Shown here piece after piece: positions 34,901 through 46,244 of a stretch of DNA of 64,000 nucleotides (its first letter is position 1; every line of letters starts with the position of its first letter). The position numbers and the translations under genes were made by a program. The stretch is from contig OY723317.1 in NCBI GenBank assembly GCA_963210315.1, forward strand, positions 1,426,001 through 1,490,000, given 5' to 3'. The notes below the pieces were generated by a model, which saw nothing but the letters and a program-made list of their open reading frames with translations, was not told where the DNA came from and ran no database searches. The DNA is from Rhynchopus euleeides (lineage: Eukaryota; Euglenozoa; Diplonemea; Diplonemida; Diplonemidae).

Positions 34901-34983
34901 GAGGGGATTGCGGATCGTCACGTCGATGACCCGCGGCCACACCCGGCGAGTGACAATGTCCCCGGGGCGCTCCTGGGAGTCCG
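31923..34983 (-). mobile_element. 5'-truncated non-LTR retrotransposon (LINE)
   Basis: Flanked by an 11-bp direct repeat, GAGTAGTTGTA (31912-31922 and 34984-34994). It has a T10 tract at the left end, which is a poly(A) tail on the minus strand. The homologous repeat unit at 28715-28725 is uninterrupted. The ORF is open right through the 5' junction, as expected of 5' truncation during target-primed reverse transcription. The 3' UTR (31933-32386) is G-rich on the plus strand and has no gene. Confidence 0.85.
32387..34983 (-). CDS. LINE ORF2 C-terminal fragment with tandem OTU-like domains and zinc clusters
   Basis: About 865 codons, open at the 5' junction, with no own start codon needed. 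The first ~140 residues look like the post-RT end of a LINE polyprotein (RPGDIVTRRVWPRVIDVTI, NPLAASVV, EAEKNRRYRDPC, FAMEAFGGLG). A degenerate OTU-like unit follows (DLGFDIDADKLLRLAV ... DVDQVALRGVAVALDVHAVV) lacking the catalytic Cys and His. Then a Cys/His cluster (CCQFCASLF ... CGHCSRMVCPTCC). A second OTU-like unit keeps both: FTPGDCFFDAAAF and HQGKHYTPLL. Then another zinc cluster (FYCARCAEAV ... CFGCDCRACGEC) and a basic Ser/Arg-rich end. OTU proteases cleave ubiquitin chains. Activity here is inferred, and this copy itself is 5'-dead. Confidence 0.7.
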
Positions 34984-35437
34984 GAGTAGTTGTAGAAAAT
35001 CGCGAAAAATGTCAAAAAATCAAAATTTTCACAGAGGCCCAAAAACTGGTTTCTGGCCATTTCTGGGTGGTTTTTGGGGTTTCTGGCCATTTTTCAGCCA
35101 TTTTGATGGCTCAAATCAGGTGGAAATATAATCATACATCGGGCGTTATTGCGTTACCAGTAACGGCAATACCGTTATTTTTTCGGTAAAATAACTTACC
35201 GTTAATAACGTTCCAGAACGGCCGAATAACGTTATCCGAAAATCGGTAACGTTATTTTTCCGCGTTATACCGTTATCGATAACGGTAATACCGTTATTAC
35301 CGTTATCAGGAACGGTAATAACGTTATCGGTAACGTTATTACCGTTAGTGATTTTCACTCCAAATTTCACTCCAGGAACATTGGATGCTGCAAGGTTGCA
35401 GGGGTTTCTGCAGTATTTGCCTTGAAAAAGCCAAAAG

Positions 35438-37097
35438 GGGGGTGTCGATTATATCCAATTTTGTCAAAAAAATTTAAAAAAATCGGGGAAAAAACGCTGA
35501 ATTTCGATGAAAAAAGGCGAAAAAAAGAGTATGGGGAGTTGGGTCCAGTTTAGCAAAGTTGTGATATTTTTCGGGTGTTTTTTTGAATGGGACACCCGAA
35601 GAACCCGATGATATGTGAATGACATGTGATGAAAAAGCATCCGCTGGACAAACCCCAAGCTTAGCAGATAGGTTCCAAGGCATGGGGCAACCTCTAACAT
35701 AGGTTCCCAGGCATGGGGCAACCTCGCAGAGAGGTTCCAAGGCATGGGGCAACCTCGCTGATAGGTTCCAAGGCATGGGGCAACCTCTAACATAGGTTCC
35801 AAGGCATGGGGCAACCTCTCACATAGGTTCCCAGACATGGGGCAACCTCGCAGATAGGTTCCAAGGCATGGGGCAACCTCTCACATAGGTTCCAAGGCAT
35901 GGGGCAACCTCTAACATAGGTTCCCAGGCATGGGGCAACCTCGCAGATAGGTTCCAAGGCATGGGGCAACCTCGCAGATAGGTTCCAAGGCATGGGGCAA
36001 CCTCTCACATAGGTTCCAAGGCATGGGGCAACCTCTAACATAGGTTCCAAGGCATGGGGCAACCTCTCACATAGGTTCCCAGGCATGGGGCAACCTCGCA
36101 GATAGGTTCCAAGGCATGGGGCAACCTCGCAGATAGGTTCCAAGGCATGGGGCAACCTCTAACATAGGTTCCAAGGCATGGGGCAACCTCTCACATAGGT
36201 TCCCAGGCATGGGGCAACCTCGCAGATAGGTTCCAAGGCATGGGGCAACCTCGCAGATAGGTTCCAAGGCATGGGGCAACCTCTCACATAGGTTCCAAGG
36301 CATGGGGCAACCTCGCAGATAGGTTCCAAGGCATGGGGCAACCTCTCACATAGGTTCCCAGGCATGGGGCAACCTCGCAGATAGGTTCCAAGGCATGGGG
36401 CAACCTCTAACATAGGTTCCAAGGCATGGGGCAACCTCTCACATAGGTTCCCAGGCATGGGGCAACCTCGCAGATAGGTTCCAAGGCATGGGGCAACCTC
36501 TAACATAGGTTCCCAGGCATGGGGCAACCTCGCAGATAGGTTCCAAGGCATGGGGCAACCTCTCACATAGGTTCCCAGGCATGGGGCAACCTCGCAGATA
36601 GGTTCCAAGGCATGGGGCAACCTCTCACATAGGTTCCCAGGCATGGGGCAACCTCGCAGATAGGTTCCAAGGCATGGGGCAACCTCTCACATAGGTTCCC
36701 AGGCATGGGGCAACCTCTGTGGGTTCATCACTATTCGTTTTTTCGTGTGGACCTGTCTCTCATTTGAGGCCCGAGAATCGCGTTTCCGAGGCCTGTGCGT
36801 GGTCGCAGTGCCCTCTGATGTCCAAAAACTACCCATTTTGGCCCCGAAAATAAAATGCGAGCATCTCCCCCTACAAACCCCGGCCTTACCACAACACAGG
36901 CCCGAAAAACCGGGAACCGGGAAAACCGGGAAAAACCGGGAATCTGGGGTGTCGATTCAGTTTCATTCCCGGTTTTGGATTCCCGGTTTTTCCGGCCTCC
37001 GGAGGGGATTTTTTCACGGATTTTCGCCAAGGGAAAAAAACCAGGGAACCGGGAATTTCCGGGAAAAGCCGGGAAATACCGGGAAAAGTCGACACCC
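35438..37097. mobile_element. DNA element with GGGGGGTGTCGA termini, inserted in repeat unit 2
   Basis: The left end GGGGGGTGTCGATT is inverted at the right end AAGTCGACACCCCCC. Comparison with the uninterrupted copy (six A at 29166-29171 versus four plus five here) implies a 3-bp AAA target duplication. The interior has AT-rich sequence (35455-35640), the 31-bp minisatellite (35660-36716), then CCGGGAA-rich sequence (36895-37085). No transposase gene is seen, so it is non-autonomous. ORFs over the minisatellite are artefacts. Confidence 0.7.
35660..36716. repeat. 31-bp minisatellite (AGGCATGGGGCAACCTC unit), ~34 copies
   Basis: Units read AGGTTCCAAGGCATGGGGCA followed by ACCTCGCAGAT, ACCTCTAACAT or ACCTCTCACAT, so there are three spacer variants in irregular order. 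A second polymorphism (TTCCAAGG or TTCCCAGG) is partly linked to spacer type. Confidence 0.95.
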
Positions 37098-37689
37098 CCC
37101 AAAAACATGATTTTTTCACGAAACTCGACATGTCCGTGCGTTATTATCCAAAAAATGGTCCCAGGGGGGTATTCTGGAGCCATCTCCACCAAAAACTACA
37201 CCACCCGCCCGCAAAATTGTCCGAATAACGCAAGTTTTCATGAAAATAACGGAAAAATAACGCGTTATTTTAGGAGAAAACGTTTTCCAATTTTTTGACA
37301 TCGCGGAGTGGCCCCCTGGAGTGATATTTTACCCAAGAAAATTCTTTTAGGGGGGGTAGGGACCCGAGTTTCGGGTCAGATTCACCGGGAAATGCTGCCT
37401 TTTTTGGGGTCAAAAAATAACGCAAAAATAACGTTATTACCGTTACTGGTAACGGAATAACGCCCAATGTATGTATAATATGCCGAAATCCAAAATTTTG
37501 GGGTCCCGTCCCGAAATCCGCCAAAAATCAAAAAAAATGGGCCAAAAAAAAATTGGGGGTCCGGTCCCGAAATCCGCCGAAAATCCAAAAAAAAATGGGG
37601 TCCGGTCCCCCAGCCCCCCCTTTCATTCCCGTGACGATTCGTCCTCGACATGACGTTAAACTGTCAAAACTCGATTGAAAAATCCGACA

Positions 37690-38195
37690 CAGGCTATACT
37701 GGATTTCTGTCTTGATCCTAATTAGGGAAACACAGGCCATACCAGATTTCTGTCTTGAGGATAGTCGACACAGGCCATACTGGATTTCTGTCTTGATCCT
37801 AATTAGGGAGACACAGGCCATACCAGATTTCTGTCTTGAGACTCACTTTGCAAACATCCGACACAGGCTATACTGGATTTCTGTCTTGATCCTAATTAGG
37901 GAAACACAGGCCATACCAGATTTCTGTCTTGAGGATAGTCGACACAGGTCATACTGGATTTCTGTCTTGATCCTATTTAGGGAGACACAGGCCATACCAG
38001 ATTTCTGTCTTGAGACTTACTTTGCAAACATCCGACACAGGCTATACTGGATTTCTGTCTTGATCCTAATTAGGGAGACACAGGCCATACCAGATTTCTG
38101 TCTTGAGGATAGTCGACACAGGTCATACTGGATTTCTGTCTTGATCCTAATTAGGGAGACACAGGCCATACCAGATTTCTGTCTTGAGGTAGAGG
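37690..38195. repeat. Left subterminal array of ~43-bp repeats (12 units)
   Basis: Units share ACACAGGC-ATAC--GATTTCTGTCTTGA with three alternating connectors: TCCTAATTAGGGA, GGATAGTCG, or GACTCACTTTGCAAACATCCG. Connector order is itself repeated. The same three connector types occur, inverted, in the right array. Confidence 0.9.
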
Positions 38196-39648
38196 AGGCA
38201 TAGCCTGCTGACCTGGCTGTCTAAAAAATTATTTTTTTTAAAATCGCATTGTCTTTTCGACCCTATACCAAAAGTGGTCCCAAATCGGTCCGGGACGACC
38301 GTCCACAACCGTCCACACTCTCTAAATGCTCGATGTTGCATTTTAAATTCAAAAATTCACATTTTCCAGCCAACTGGGCCAGTTTCCTTAGGAAAATGGC
38401 TCAAAATCGCAAACACTCCATTTCTACGGGCCACCACAGGCCAATAGAGTACCAAAATCGGTTTTTTCGCATTCTACGGCCTCAGGCAGACCGTCCACAC
38501 CCAAAAATCACCCCCAGGTGGTCAATATTGGGGTGTTCTGGCACTTTTTCACCTGTGGACGGTTGTGGACGGCTGTGGATGGCTGTGGATGGTTGTGGAC
38601 GGCTGTGGACGGTCTGCCAAGAGGTTACTGGAGGTTGCTAGGCTGCGGGCGGACCGTCCACACCCAAAAAACACCCCCAGTTGGTCACGATGGGGACGGT
38701 ACGTCTCTTTTTCGTCTGTAGACGGTTGTGGACGGTCTGCCAATAGGTTGCTCCAGGATGCGAGATTGTTCTCGGTAGGTCACCGACTGTAACCGATTGT
38801 TCTCGGCATGTAACCGATTGTAACCGATTGTAACCGATTGTTCTTGGCATGTATCCGATTGTAACCGATTGTCCTCGTCATGTAACCGATTGTAACCGAT
38901 CGTTCTTGGCATGTAACCGATTGTAACCGATTGTCCTCGTCATGTAACCGATTGTAACTGATTGTTCTTGGCATGTAACCGATTGTAACCGATCGTTCTT
39001 GGCATGTAACCGATTGTAACCGATTGTTCTTGGCCTGTAACCGATTGTTCTCGGCATGTAACCGATTGTAACCGATTGTTCTTGGCCTGTAACCGATTGT
39101 AACCGATTGTTCTCGGCATGTAACCGATTGTAACCGATTGTTCTCGGCATGTAACCGATTGTAACCGATCGTTCTTGGCATGTAACCGATTGTAACCGAT
39201 TGTTCTCGGCATGTAACCGATTGTAACCGATTGTTCTCGTCATGTAACCGATTGTAACCGATCGTTCTTGGCATGTAACCGATTGTAACCGATTGTTCTC
39301 GGCATGTAACCGATTGTAACCGATTGTTCTCGTCATGTAACCGATTGTAACCGATCGTTCTTGGCATGTAACCGATTGTAACTGATTGTTCTTGGCATGT
39401 AACCGATTGTAACCGATTGCCCTCGTCATGTAACCGATTGTAACCGATCGTTCTTGGCATGTAACCGATTGTAACCGAAACAGAACGGTGTCTCCCCTTG
39501 CCCCCTCCACTCTCGGTCACTCTGCGTGCCTCCCAGATGTTGTGTGCGGACCCCTCAGCAGACTGCTTAACTTTAACTTTGCTGCACCTACGTTGCTCAC
39601 ACAGCACTAACCCACTGCAGGCACTGGCACGTTCCACAGCTTCTGATA
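38196..39648. repeat. Left-arm tandem repeats: TGTGGACGG block and 31-bp TAACCGATTG array
   Basis: 38270-38740 holds divergent GTCCACA/TGTGGAC-rich repeats, including a decamer run (GTTGTGGACGGCTGTGGATG, 38562-38615). 38770-39480 is about 22 units of 31 bp (CATGTAACCGATTGTAACCG plus ATTGTTCTCGG variants), each with two TAACCGATTG decamers. 39481-39648 is the short leader of the polyprotein gene, with a CCTCCCAG acceptor-like site near 39536. ORFs across the array are artefacts. Confidence 0.85.
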
Positions 39649-42600
39649 ATGTCCGGCTTGGTTACCTTCGCGGAAGCGTGCAAGCTGCAGGGTATCCCAG
39701 ACGAGACTACGGGGAAGGTCGCGGGTGCGCTTCTCCGCAACGCAGGATGGCCGAAACCCGTAACGAGCCGGACCTCAAACGGCGTGCAGAAGATGTATTG
39801 CTTGGCAGATATCCGTCGGCCCAATCCCCTCTCCTCCGAAGAGGCAATCCGGCAGTTGACTGCTTCGTCCCCGGGCCGCTGCTTCCCCGACGATGTCCTG
39901 ATCGCTCCTCTGGGTGAGCCCGATGATCTCGCTGATCAGGCGGCGCTCCTCCCCCACCCCGAGGATGCGGATCCCGTCTCGCAGAGCGTGATCTCGGCGG
40001 TCACGCGGGGTCCTGCTGCTGCTGGCAACGACGAGCCTGATGAGCCTGAGGCGCCTCCGTCACCGACTCCCGTGCCGCCGAAACCTCTGCCTGCCGCGCT
40101 CCCACCGACGTCTCCGACGAGTCCCGCCGACGATGTCGACATTGGTTCTTCTGTGTGCAGTGACCCTGCCGACCTCGCCAGCCTCGATGACCTCGCCGAC
40201 CTCGCCGACTCCGCCTGCCCCGTTGACTCCGCCTCCCACGCCAACACCGACTCCCCCGTTGCGACTGCGATGGACGCGTTGCGTGACGCTGTGGCTGCTG
40301 GTGAGGGGTGGTGCTGCATCAGCAGCGCCGAGTACCTGACTCTCCTGCGCTCCCTCTTGCCCGCAGGTGCGAAGGTGTCGGACACCGCCCTCTTCTCCCT
40401 GGTGAAGGAGAACGCCGACTGCATGTCTTCTGCTCTGCATCCTCACGAGAAGGGTAGTGATACCCGGGGGATGAAGAAGAAGTACTGCATCGGAAATGCA
40501 GTGCCGGGACGGCCGTGCAGCCTCCACTTCGTCGGACAGGGCACGCCTCCGCCGGCCCCCGTGGGGCGCCCCTCCAAGACCCTCCCCGAGCGGGTCTTGC
40601 AGGTCAAGGCTTTGCAGAAGGCCTTGCTGAGGGCGAAGGACCGCATTGCGCAGCTGACGGAGGAGTTGGCTGCTGCGCACGAGGTTCTCGGGCGCAAGGG
40701 GGACATTGTTCTTCGTGGGGTGACGGGCCGGAAGTCCTGCACCGAGCCCTACCCCATGAAGGTGCTGCGGGCGCTGTTGGAGTTGCGGATGGCTGGCATC
40801 GGTCAGGAGTCGTCGCGCAGGGTGCTGCGCGACATCATCAAGCTCCTGAGCGATGGGGTGGAGATGCCGATCCCCTCTCGCTGGACGCTCCGCGAATTCG
40901 AGATCCCGAGCGGAGCGGCTTCCTTCGCCGTCTTCTTGGAGGATGTCGCGAGGACGCAGACCGGCGGAGGGGGCCTAGGCAAAGACCGGCAGAAGGCCAC
41001 CCTCTCCCTCGCCCACGATGCCACCTCCTCCTTGGGCCGGAGTAGTGTCTCGCTGCACGTTGTCACCGCCCACGTCGCTGCAGACGAGAATCGCGTACGC
41101 GGGGCCTGCGCCTCCGCCCTCCCCCTGAAGAACGGGAAGGCTGCAGGGAAGACCTCCAACCTGCAGGCGGTCCGCCGCATAGTCTCCGCCCACAAGCTCC
41201 GTATTAGCAACGCCACCCTGAGCGACCATGCTAGCACGGAGGCGAAGGCGACCAGGGACGCGGGGGGCGCCATCGTCTACCTACGGTGCATGCACCATAA
41301 GGTTGGAGGCGCACTGAAGTACGCAGTGCAGACGGCGGGGAAGGCCTTGATGATGTCTCATCGGGTCGACCCGGCAGCCAACGTTGCCAGCGTACTTGCA
41401 GTCCTCGACCCGACAAACGGCCGGTCAACCGCCGGGGTCATTTTCGTGGATGCTGAGCTTGGGAAATCACTTGACATGCGCTACCCCCGGGGCCTGGGGT
41501 TTGCCCGTGAGCGGGGGTCGAAGTGGCATGCCCGTCCTCAGCAGTGCTCCCGCCTCCTCAAGTTCTCCGCCTCCATCCTGGAGATGGTGAGAGAGGAGCG
41601 GTTCACCCCGACTGCGACAGAGATCCTCACTCTTCTGGGGACCCCCACCGTCGCCGCCTACTGTGCAGCCTGCCATTTCATTGGCAGCCTGTACTTGAGG
41701 TTCCTCAACGACCTCAAGCCCAGGCGGTTGAACGAGGAGACGGGCCGCCTCGAGGTCAACTTCGAGGCGGGATGGGGTGTGCTGAGGCCGCTGCACCTCC
41801 TCGCCCGCGACCTGAGCGCCGACTCCGCCGACAACGACTTCCCTGCCCTGCGGAAGCATTGGGGACAACCCCGCCACGGTGAGGAGGAGGTGGGGCGGGC
41901 TGAGGCGTTGGAGGTGGTGAAGGATCACCACGATGTATTTGCGGAGGTCTGGGTTCCCTGCATCCAGGGGTTTGCGAGCACATTGGCAAGGTTCATCGGC
42001 TACGATGAAGCTGCAATGGCGTCGGCATCACCCGAAGACCTCCCTTCGCTACCCTCCACACAAGACCTCGCAGAGTGTGTGGCTGGGAATGCATCGTTCT
42101 TGGCGCAGAGGGCCCCCAACCTCTCTTCTGCTGCCTTGTCTGGGATTACCCAGAGCAAGGTGAACCGCTTCCTGTTGGGTTATGGCAACTGCAACAACGC
42201 AAGGTATGCAGGCTCTTCAGCCTCCTTTTTTCTCCCCTCCCTTCGTTCTTTTTTTTTACATCGCAACAACATATGCTGGCAGAGTCAGAACCGATAGATT
42301 TTTTTTATCTCATTCATTGTCATTCTCTCTTCCTCTCTTCTTCATGACTTTTCCAAGTCACGAAGAAGACTACTTCATTATCACCATTTCCTGTTTTCAG
42401 TGTGATTCGTCGTACAACCATTCCTTTCCATCGCCTTACAGGTACGGCCGTTTGCTGCGCCAGGCGAAGCGGGCGCGGAAGAAGACCCGTGGCGGGATGT
42501 ACACCGAGGCCGCGGCGAACACCGCCACGGGGGCTTCTGCGGCTGCGCTGAAGGCCGTCAGCGGGGTGGCCCACCCTGACCTCGTCCGCCTCTGCGCCCT

Positions 42601-45562
42601 CCACGCCATCCCTGTCACGGCGATGAGCAAGGGAAAGGAGGTGGCGCGGCAGAAGGAGGCGCTGACACGCAGCTTTGCTGAGAAGCTGTGTGGCCCTGGC
42701 TCTGCGGATGCCCGTGTCTGGGTGGAGCGGCTGAAGTCCGTGAAGGAGGCAGTTGGCATCCTTCCGGTTCGTTCGAAACCGCTGTCCAGATTTTTGCGGA
42801 AGGCGGGGCTGAAGCCGTGGGGGTCCGACGCTGTCTCGTCTGCGTCGCACGACGTCCGTGTGCGCTTTGCCCTGACGCAGTGGGGGCGAATCCTCCCCAT
42901 TCTGCGGGAGAAGGGGCAGCAGCTGCAGCCGAGGGAGCGGCTGGGCCGCCTCGACGCCCCCACCCTGTTCGCGTTGTTGGCCAAGGCGGGCCTGAAGGTG
43001 GAGGCTGGGGAGACGAAGCGCGACCTCTCCGCCCTCCTCCTGCGCAACTGGACGGAGCAGTTGAGTGGCCATGTCGAGGCCGTGGAGGAGACCCTTGGCT
43101 TGAAGGCCCGCACCTTCCCCGACACCATCTCGCCCTCCGTGGTAGATACAATCACGGAGCTCTACCGGAGAGTGAAGACTGCACCTGCTGCGTTGAAAGA
43201 GGAGAAGGGACAGGGTGAGGATGGCAAGGGTTGTGAGGATGGTGAGGAGGCTGTGGATGCTGTGGATGCTGTGGAGGAGGAGGAGGAGGAGGAAGAGGAG
43301 GTGGAGGTGGGTGATGAGGCTGATCCTGAGGCAAATGATGTTGGGGCGGCTAGGATCGCTCTCCTGAATGAGCATTGTTTTCCTCTCGGCCTCCACGCCT
43401 CTCCAGGTTGTGGGCGGCAGAAGGATGGTGTGTTGCATGCGTCGGAGTCCACGCACGAGGGGGGTTGGGCTTCCCTCAACTGGTTTTTGGGTGAGTGTGG
43501 CATCCAGTTTCTCACCTTCCGGGAGATGCAGGTTTTGCAACACGAGGTCAATCCAGAGAGCTTTCACTGGACCGGTAAGTTCACGCTGGCAACGATGCAA
43601 CGGGCCATCGAACAGCACACAAGTGGACTCCGGAACAATGGCTATCGGCTTCTGCCGGTAAGTAAAAAAAATACCTTTGTTGATGATCCTCAGTCTATTT
43701 CTTCCCCAGCCCTCTTTTTTTTTAACCGTCAAACTCTGCATTGGATGGTTGCCTTCCCCCTCAAAGACACCGTTGCCACATTGCAGAAGTTGACTCCAGC
43801 CCAACTGCACGCCTATCCGCGCGAAACGCTTTATTGGGTGGTTCACGACACGGACACTGCCAAGCGCGCCATTGCCGCAGGGGATCTGGATCGGGAAAGC
43901 CATGCATATGAAGTTTTTAAACTTGTGCCGAAAGGTGTCCTCCCCACCACCAAGGCACAATTTTTTGGCACCCGACCCAGGCGCACATTCCCTGTGGCAG
44001 TGAAGTCGCGTTCTGTTGTTCGGAGCGGGCCCACAGTCCGGAAGAGAAAACGGTTTGGGGGGACTGAAGTCATTGACCTCTCCCAGGTGCCAGAGACCCC
44101 AAGAGACAAGAAGGGGCGCCTTGGACATGGGAGGTATGATACGGCTCAACTGAGTGACGAGTCATACATTCCAGCAACTTCCCAACGCCACCTCATCCCA
44201 GAGACCCTGCTGTATTTTTCGAAATACCACCATCTCCCCGTCACAGATACTGTGCAGGAAGGTGACGGCTTTTTTCTTTCCCTCCTCCGTTTCAACCGTT
44301 TTTCTGCGTACCAGTCAGTCCGCGCTCTGCGTGAGAGTGCCTTTGGTGACGCAACAAACATGAAACACGACCTGGAGGTGTACCTCATGAAAATACACAA
44401 GGATACCCTTGCTTCTGTTTTTGAAGAGAAGGGGGAGAAGAACCTGCCCGTACATGAAAGGCACCAGTCTCTCGTTCACTGGCGCAAGAGTATGTGCAAA
44501 GCGGCGGAAGATGAAAAGGTGACCCAACGTGGTGGTTCTTTTGCCCTGCATTTTTTTGTGAATGTGCACCAGATTCGCTTGAGAATTATTACTCAGAACA
44601 AGGAAGGTAAACCCAGGGTCAGGGAGTTACGGCCTCGCACATGGTGTGAGAAGGCAAAGAACTGGGAAGCAGGAAGTACGGCTTCTCTCCCTACTATCTT
44701 CCTTTACCAGTACCGGCAGGATACCCAAACGAATTTTTACTCCCTCCACCTCCCCACTGAGCGTGACTTTTCCCGTGCTTCAAGTGTTTTTTATAGAATT
44801 CAGAACATGGGTCCAAACGTGGAAAACGCACAAGAACAAATGGAGCAAGAGGATATGCGGAGGAAGGCGGTCCCCATGGCACTCCCCTGTCCCGGTCCAC
44901 GGAGGCCCCACGTACCTGACAAGGGCATCGACAATCCCGCGTCTCGTCATGATACCCTCACGCAACGTCTTCTCTTGTTTTCCCTGAGCACAGTCAATGT
45001 GCCTGGTGATGGGAATTGCCTGTTTCATGCTTTTCATGAATGTCTCACAGGCAACCCACGTGGGGGCGCTTCCCTTCGCGAAGAAGCCGTCAATTTTGTG
45101 ACTGCAATGGCGGCTTCTCTTTCATGCAGAGAGGTGCAACCGGAAGTGGAGGCGGTGAGAATGTGGGGAAATCTCCCGTACCATCCCTGCCAACCCCTTG
45201 ACGACGGTAGTGAGCCATACGTGCTTACCCGTTTAAGAACGAGAAGGTATGCAGAGGATGACGAAATTTCTGTTCTTTCCACAATGAAGAATGTCTTGAT
45301 CACAGTCGTCACGAACATGATTTATCCTGGTAATCATGATGACTTTGCTTCAGGATTTAACAGTTATGTCCCCCTTTCTTACAACTTCACCTCCATTGAC
45401 ACCACCCTCCAGGATTTTCCTCCAGACAGACGTGTGACCCTGGCTAACCTGGGTCAGGCTGGGGTTGGGGATCATTTCATGTGGATCAAAGGGACACAGG
45501 CCAACTTGGAAGCCACACATTGCAAGGGTTTGCGTTCTGTTTCAACAAGAGCTGGGACCTGA
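39649..45562 (+). CDS. Transposon polyprotein: DDE-transposase-like + Josephin-like + OTU-like protease
   Basis: Two exons: 39649-42203 and 42442-45562. The 238-bp GTATGC...TTACAG intron restores frame exactly, giving ~1,891 aa. Residues ~450-700 look RNase H-fold transposase-like: LSLAHDATSSLGRSSV (~454), LSDHASTEAKATRD (~524), LRCMHHKVGGALKY, and CAACHFIGSLYLRFLNDL. The catalytic Glu is not identified. A basic segment (RQAKRARKKTRGG) and acidic Glu tract (~1,105-1,150) follow. Residues ~1,190-1,290 follow Josephin order (GGWASLNWFLGE ... WTGKFTLATMQRAI ... NRQTLHWMVAFP), apparently lacking the nucleophile Cys. Residues ~1,705-1,865 are OTU-like: VPGDGNCLFHAFHECLTG with Cys and GDHFMWI with His. 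A GTAAGT...CCCCAG pair (43658-43709, 52 bp) would break the frame if removed, so it is probably retained. The product may both mobilise the element and trim ubiquitin. Transposase assignment is inference; OTU is firmer. Confidence 0.65.
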
Positions 45563-46240
45563 CACAGGCCAATCAAGGGGTTGCCCCCCCCCCCCCCCCA
45601 CTCCTGGTGTAGTGGTAGTGACTACAAAAAGGACTAACATTGCAAGAAGGTGCTGGGAGGCTTGCTTTTCCATTCACTCTCGACGATCAAACCCCCCCCC
45701 CCCCACTTCACTTTTCCATTCACTCTCGACAATCAAGCCCCCACTTCTTGACTGCCCCCCCCCCCCCATGTTACTTTCAACAAACTTTGCCCATCCTTCA
45801 ATCTTCCATTCGATCAGTTTGGCTTTTTCCAAAGCCTCGTTTTCCTTTTATTTCAATAGTCCACACCTAAACGGCGTACGCCTTGGCAAGCGTTTGAAAG
45901 GACAGCCTTGGGATTGCAGCTCACTGGAATCGCTGAAGGAAGCCCCCCGCCCCCCCCCCCCCCCCGCCCCCACCCCCACCCACTCTCCCTTTCACAAGTC
46001 ACGATACATTCCCACACCATACTGTTCCATGTGCACTCCATCCAACAGGACCGCCACACGTGTTAAACCCCATTCCCTGTTCCCAAGGCAGGGCAACCTT
46101 TATGGTTGAGTGGTGAGGGGCACAAAGAGACAATAGGTTTTAATGCAGATGCGGACATGTTGGAAAGAGCTCCCCCACCCCCCAACACACCATTCTTGTG
46201 CTCCGCTCCCTTCTACTTCTATTTCACTACCCCCCCCCCC
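45563..46240. repeat. Dispersed poly(C)-tailed short repeats, inverted copies
   Basis: Inverted copies of TTTGATCGTCGAGAGTGAA with neighbouring GTAGTCACTAC and CTCCCAGCACC segments (about 45600-45740), several C13-C17 tracts, and an inverted GGGAGCACAAGAA repeat (46192-46240). A 214-codon ORF across it is not supported as a gene. Confidence 0.55.
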
Positions 46241-46244
46241 CCCC

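Larger units (their letters stand above)
31374..37409. repeat. Long repeat unit, copy 2, split by two insertions
   Basis: 31374-31922, 34984-35437 and 37098-37409 together match 28190-29467 in order. The first break is at GAGTAGTTGTA, duplicated on both sides of a LINE insertion. The second is in an A run, split by an element with GGGGGGTGTCGA ends. Copy 1 supplies both empty sites, which fixes the boundaries. Confidence 0.9.

Noticed and set aside
35464..36644. CRISPR-like appearance of 31-bp repeats (also 37690-38195 and 38770-39480)
   Set aside because: Spacers are recurring variants, not unique sequences, there are no cas genes, and the genome is eukaryotic. These are minisatellites.
37712..38203. 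163-codon plus ORF with repeated RETQAIPDFCLE peptide
   Set aside because: Translation of the 43-bp subterminal repeats. The mirrored right array gives the same peptide, so it reflects repeat structure rather than a protein.
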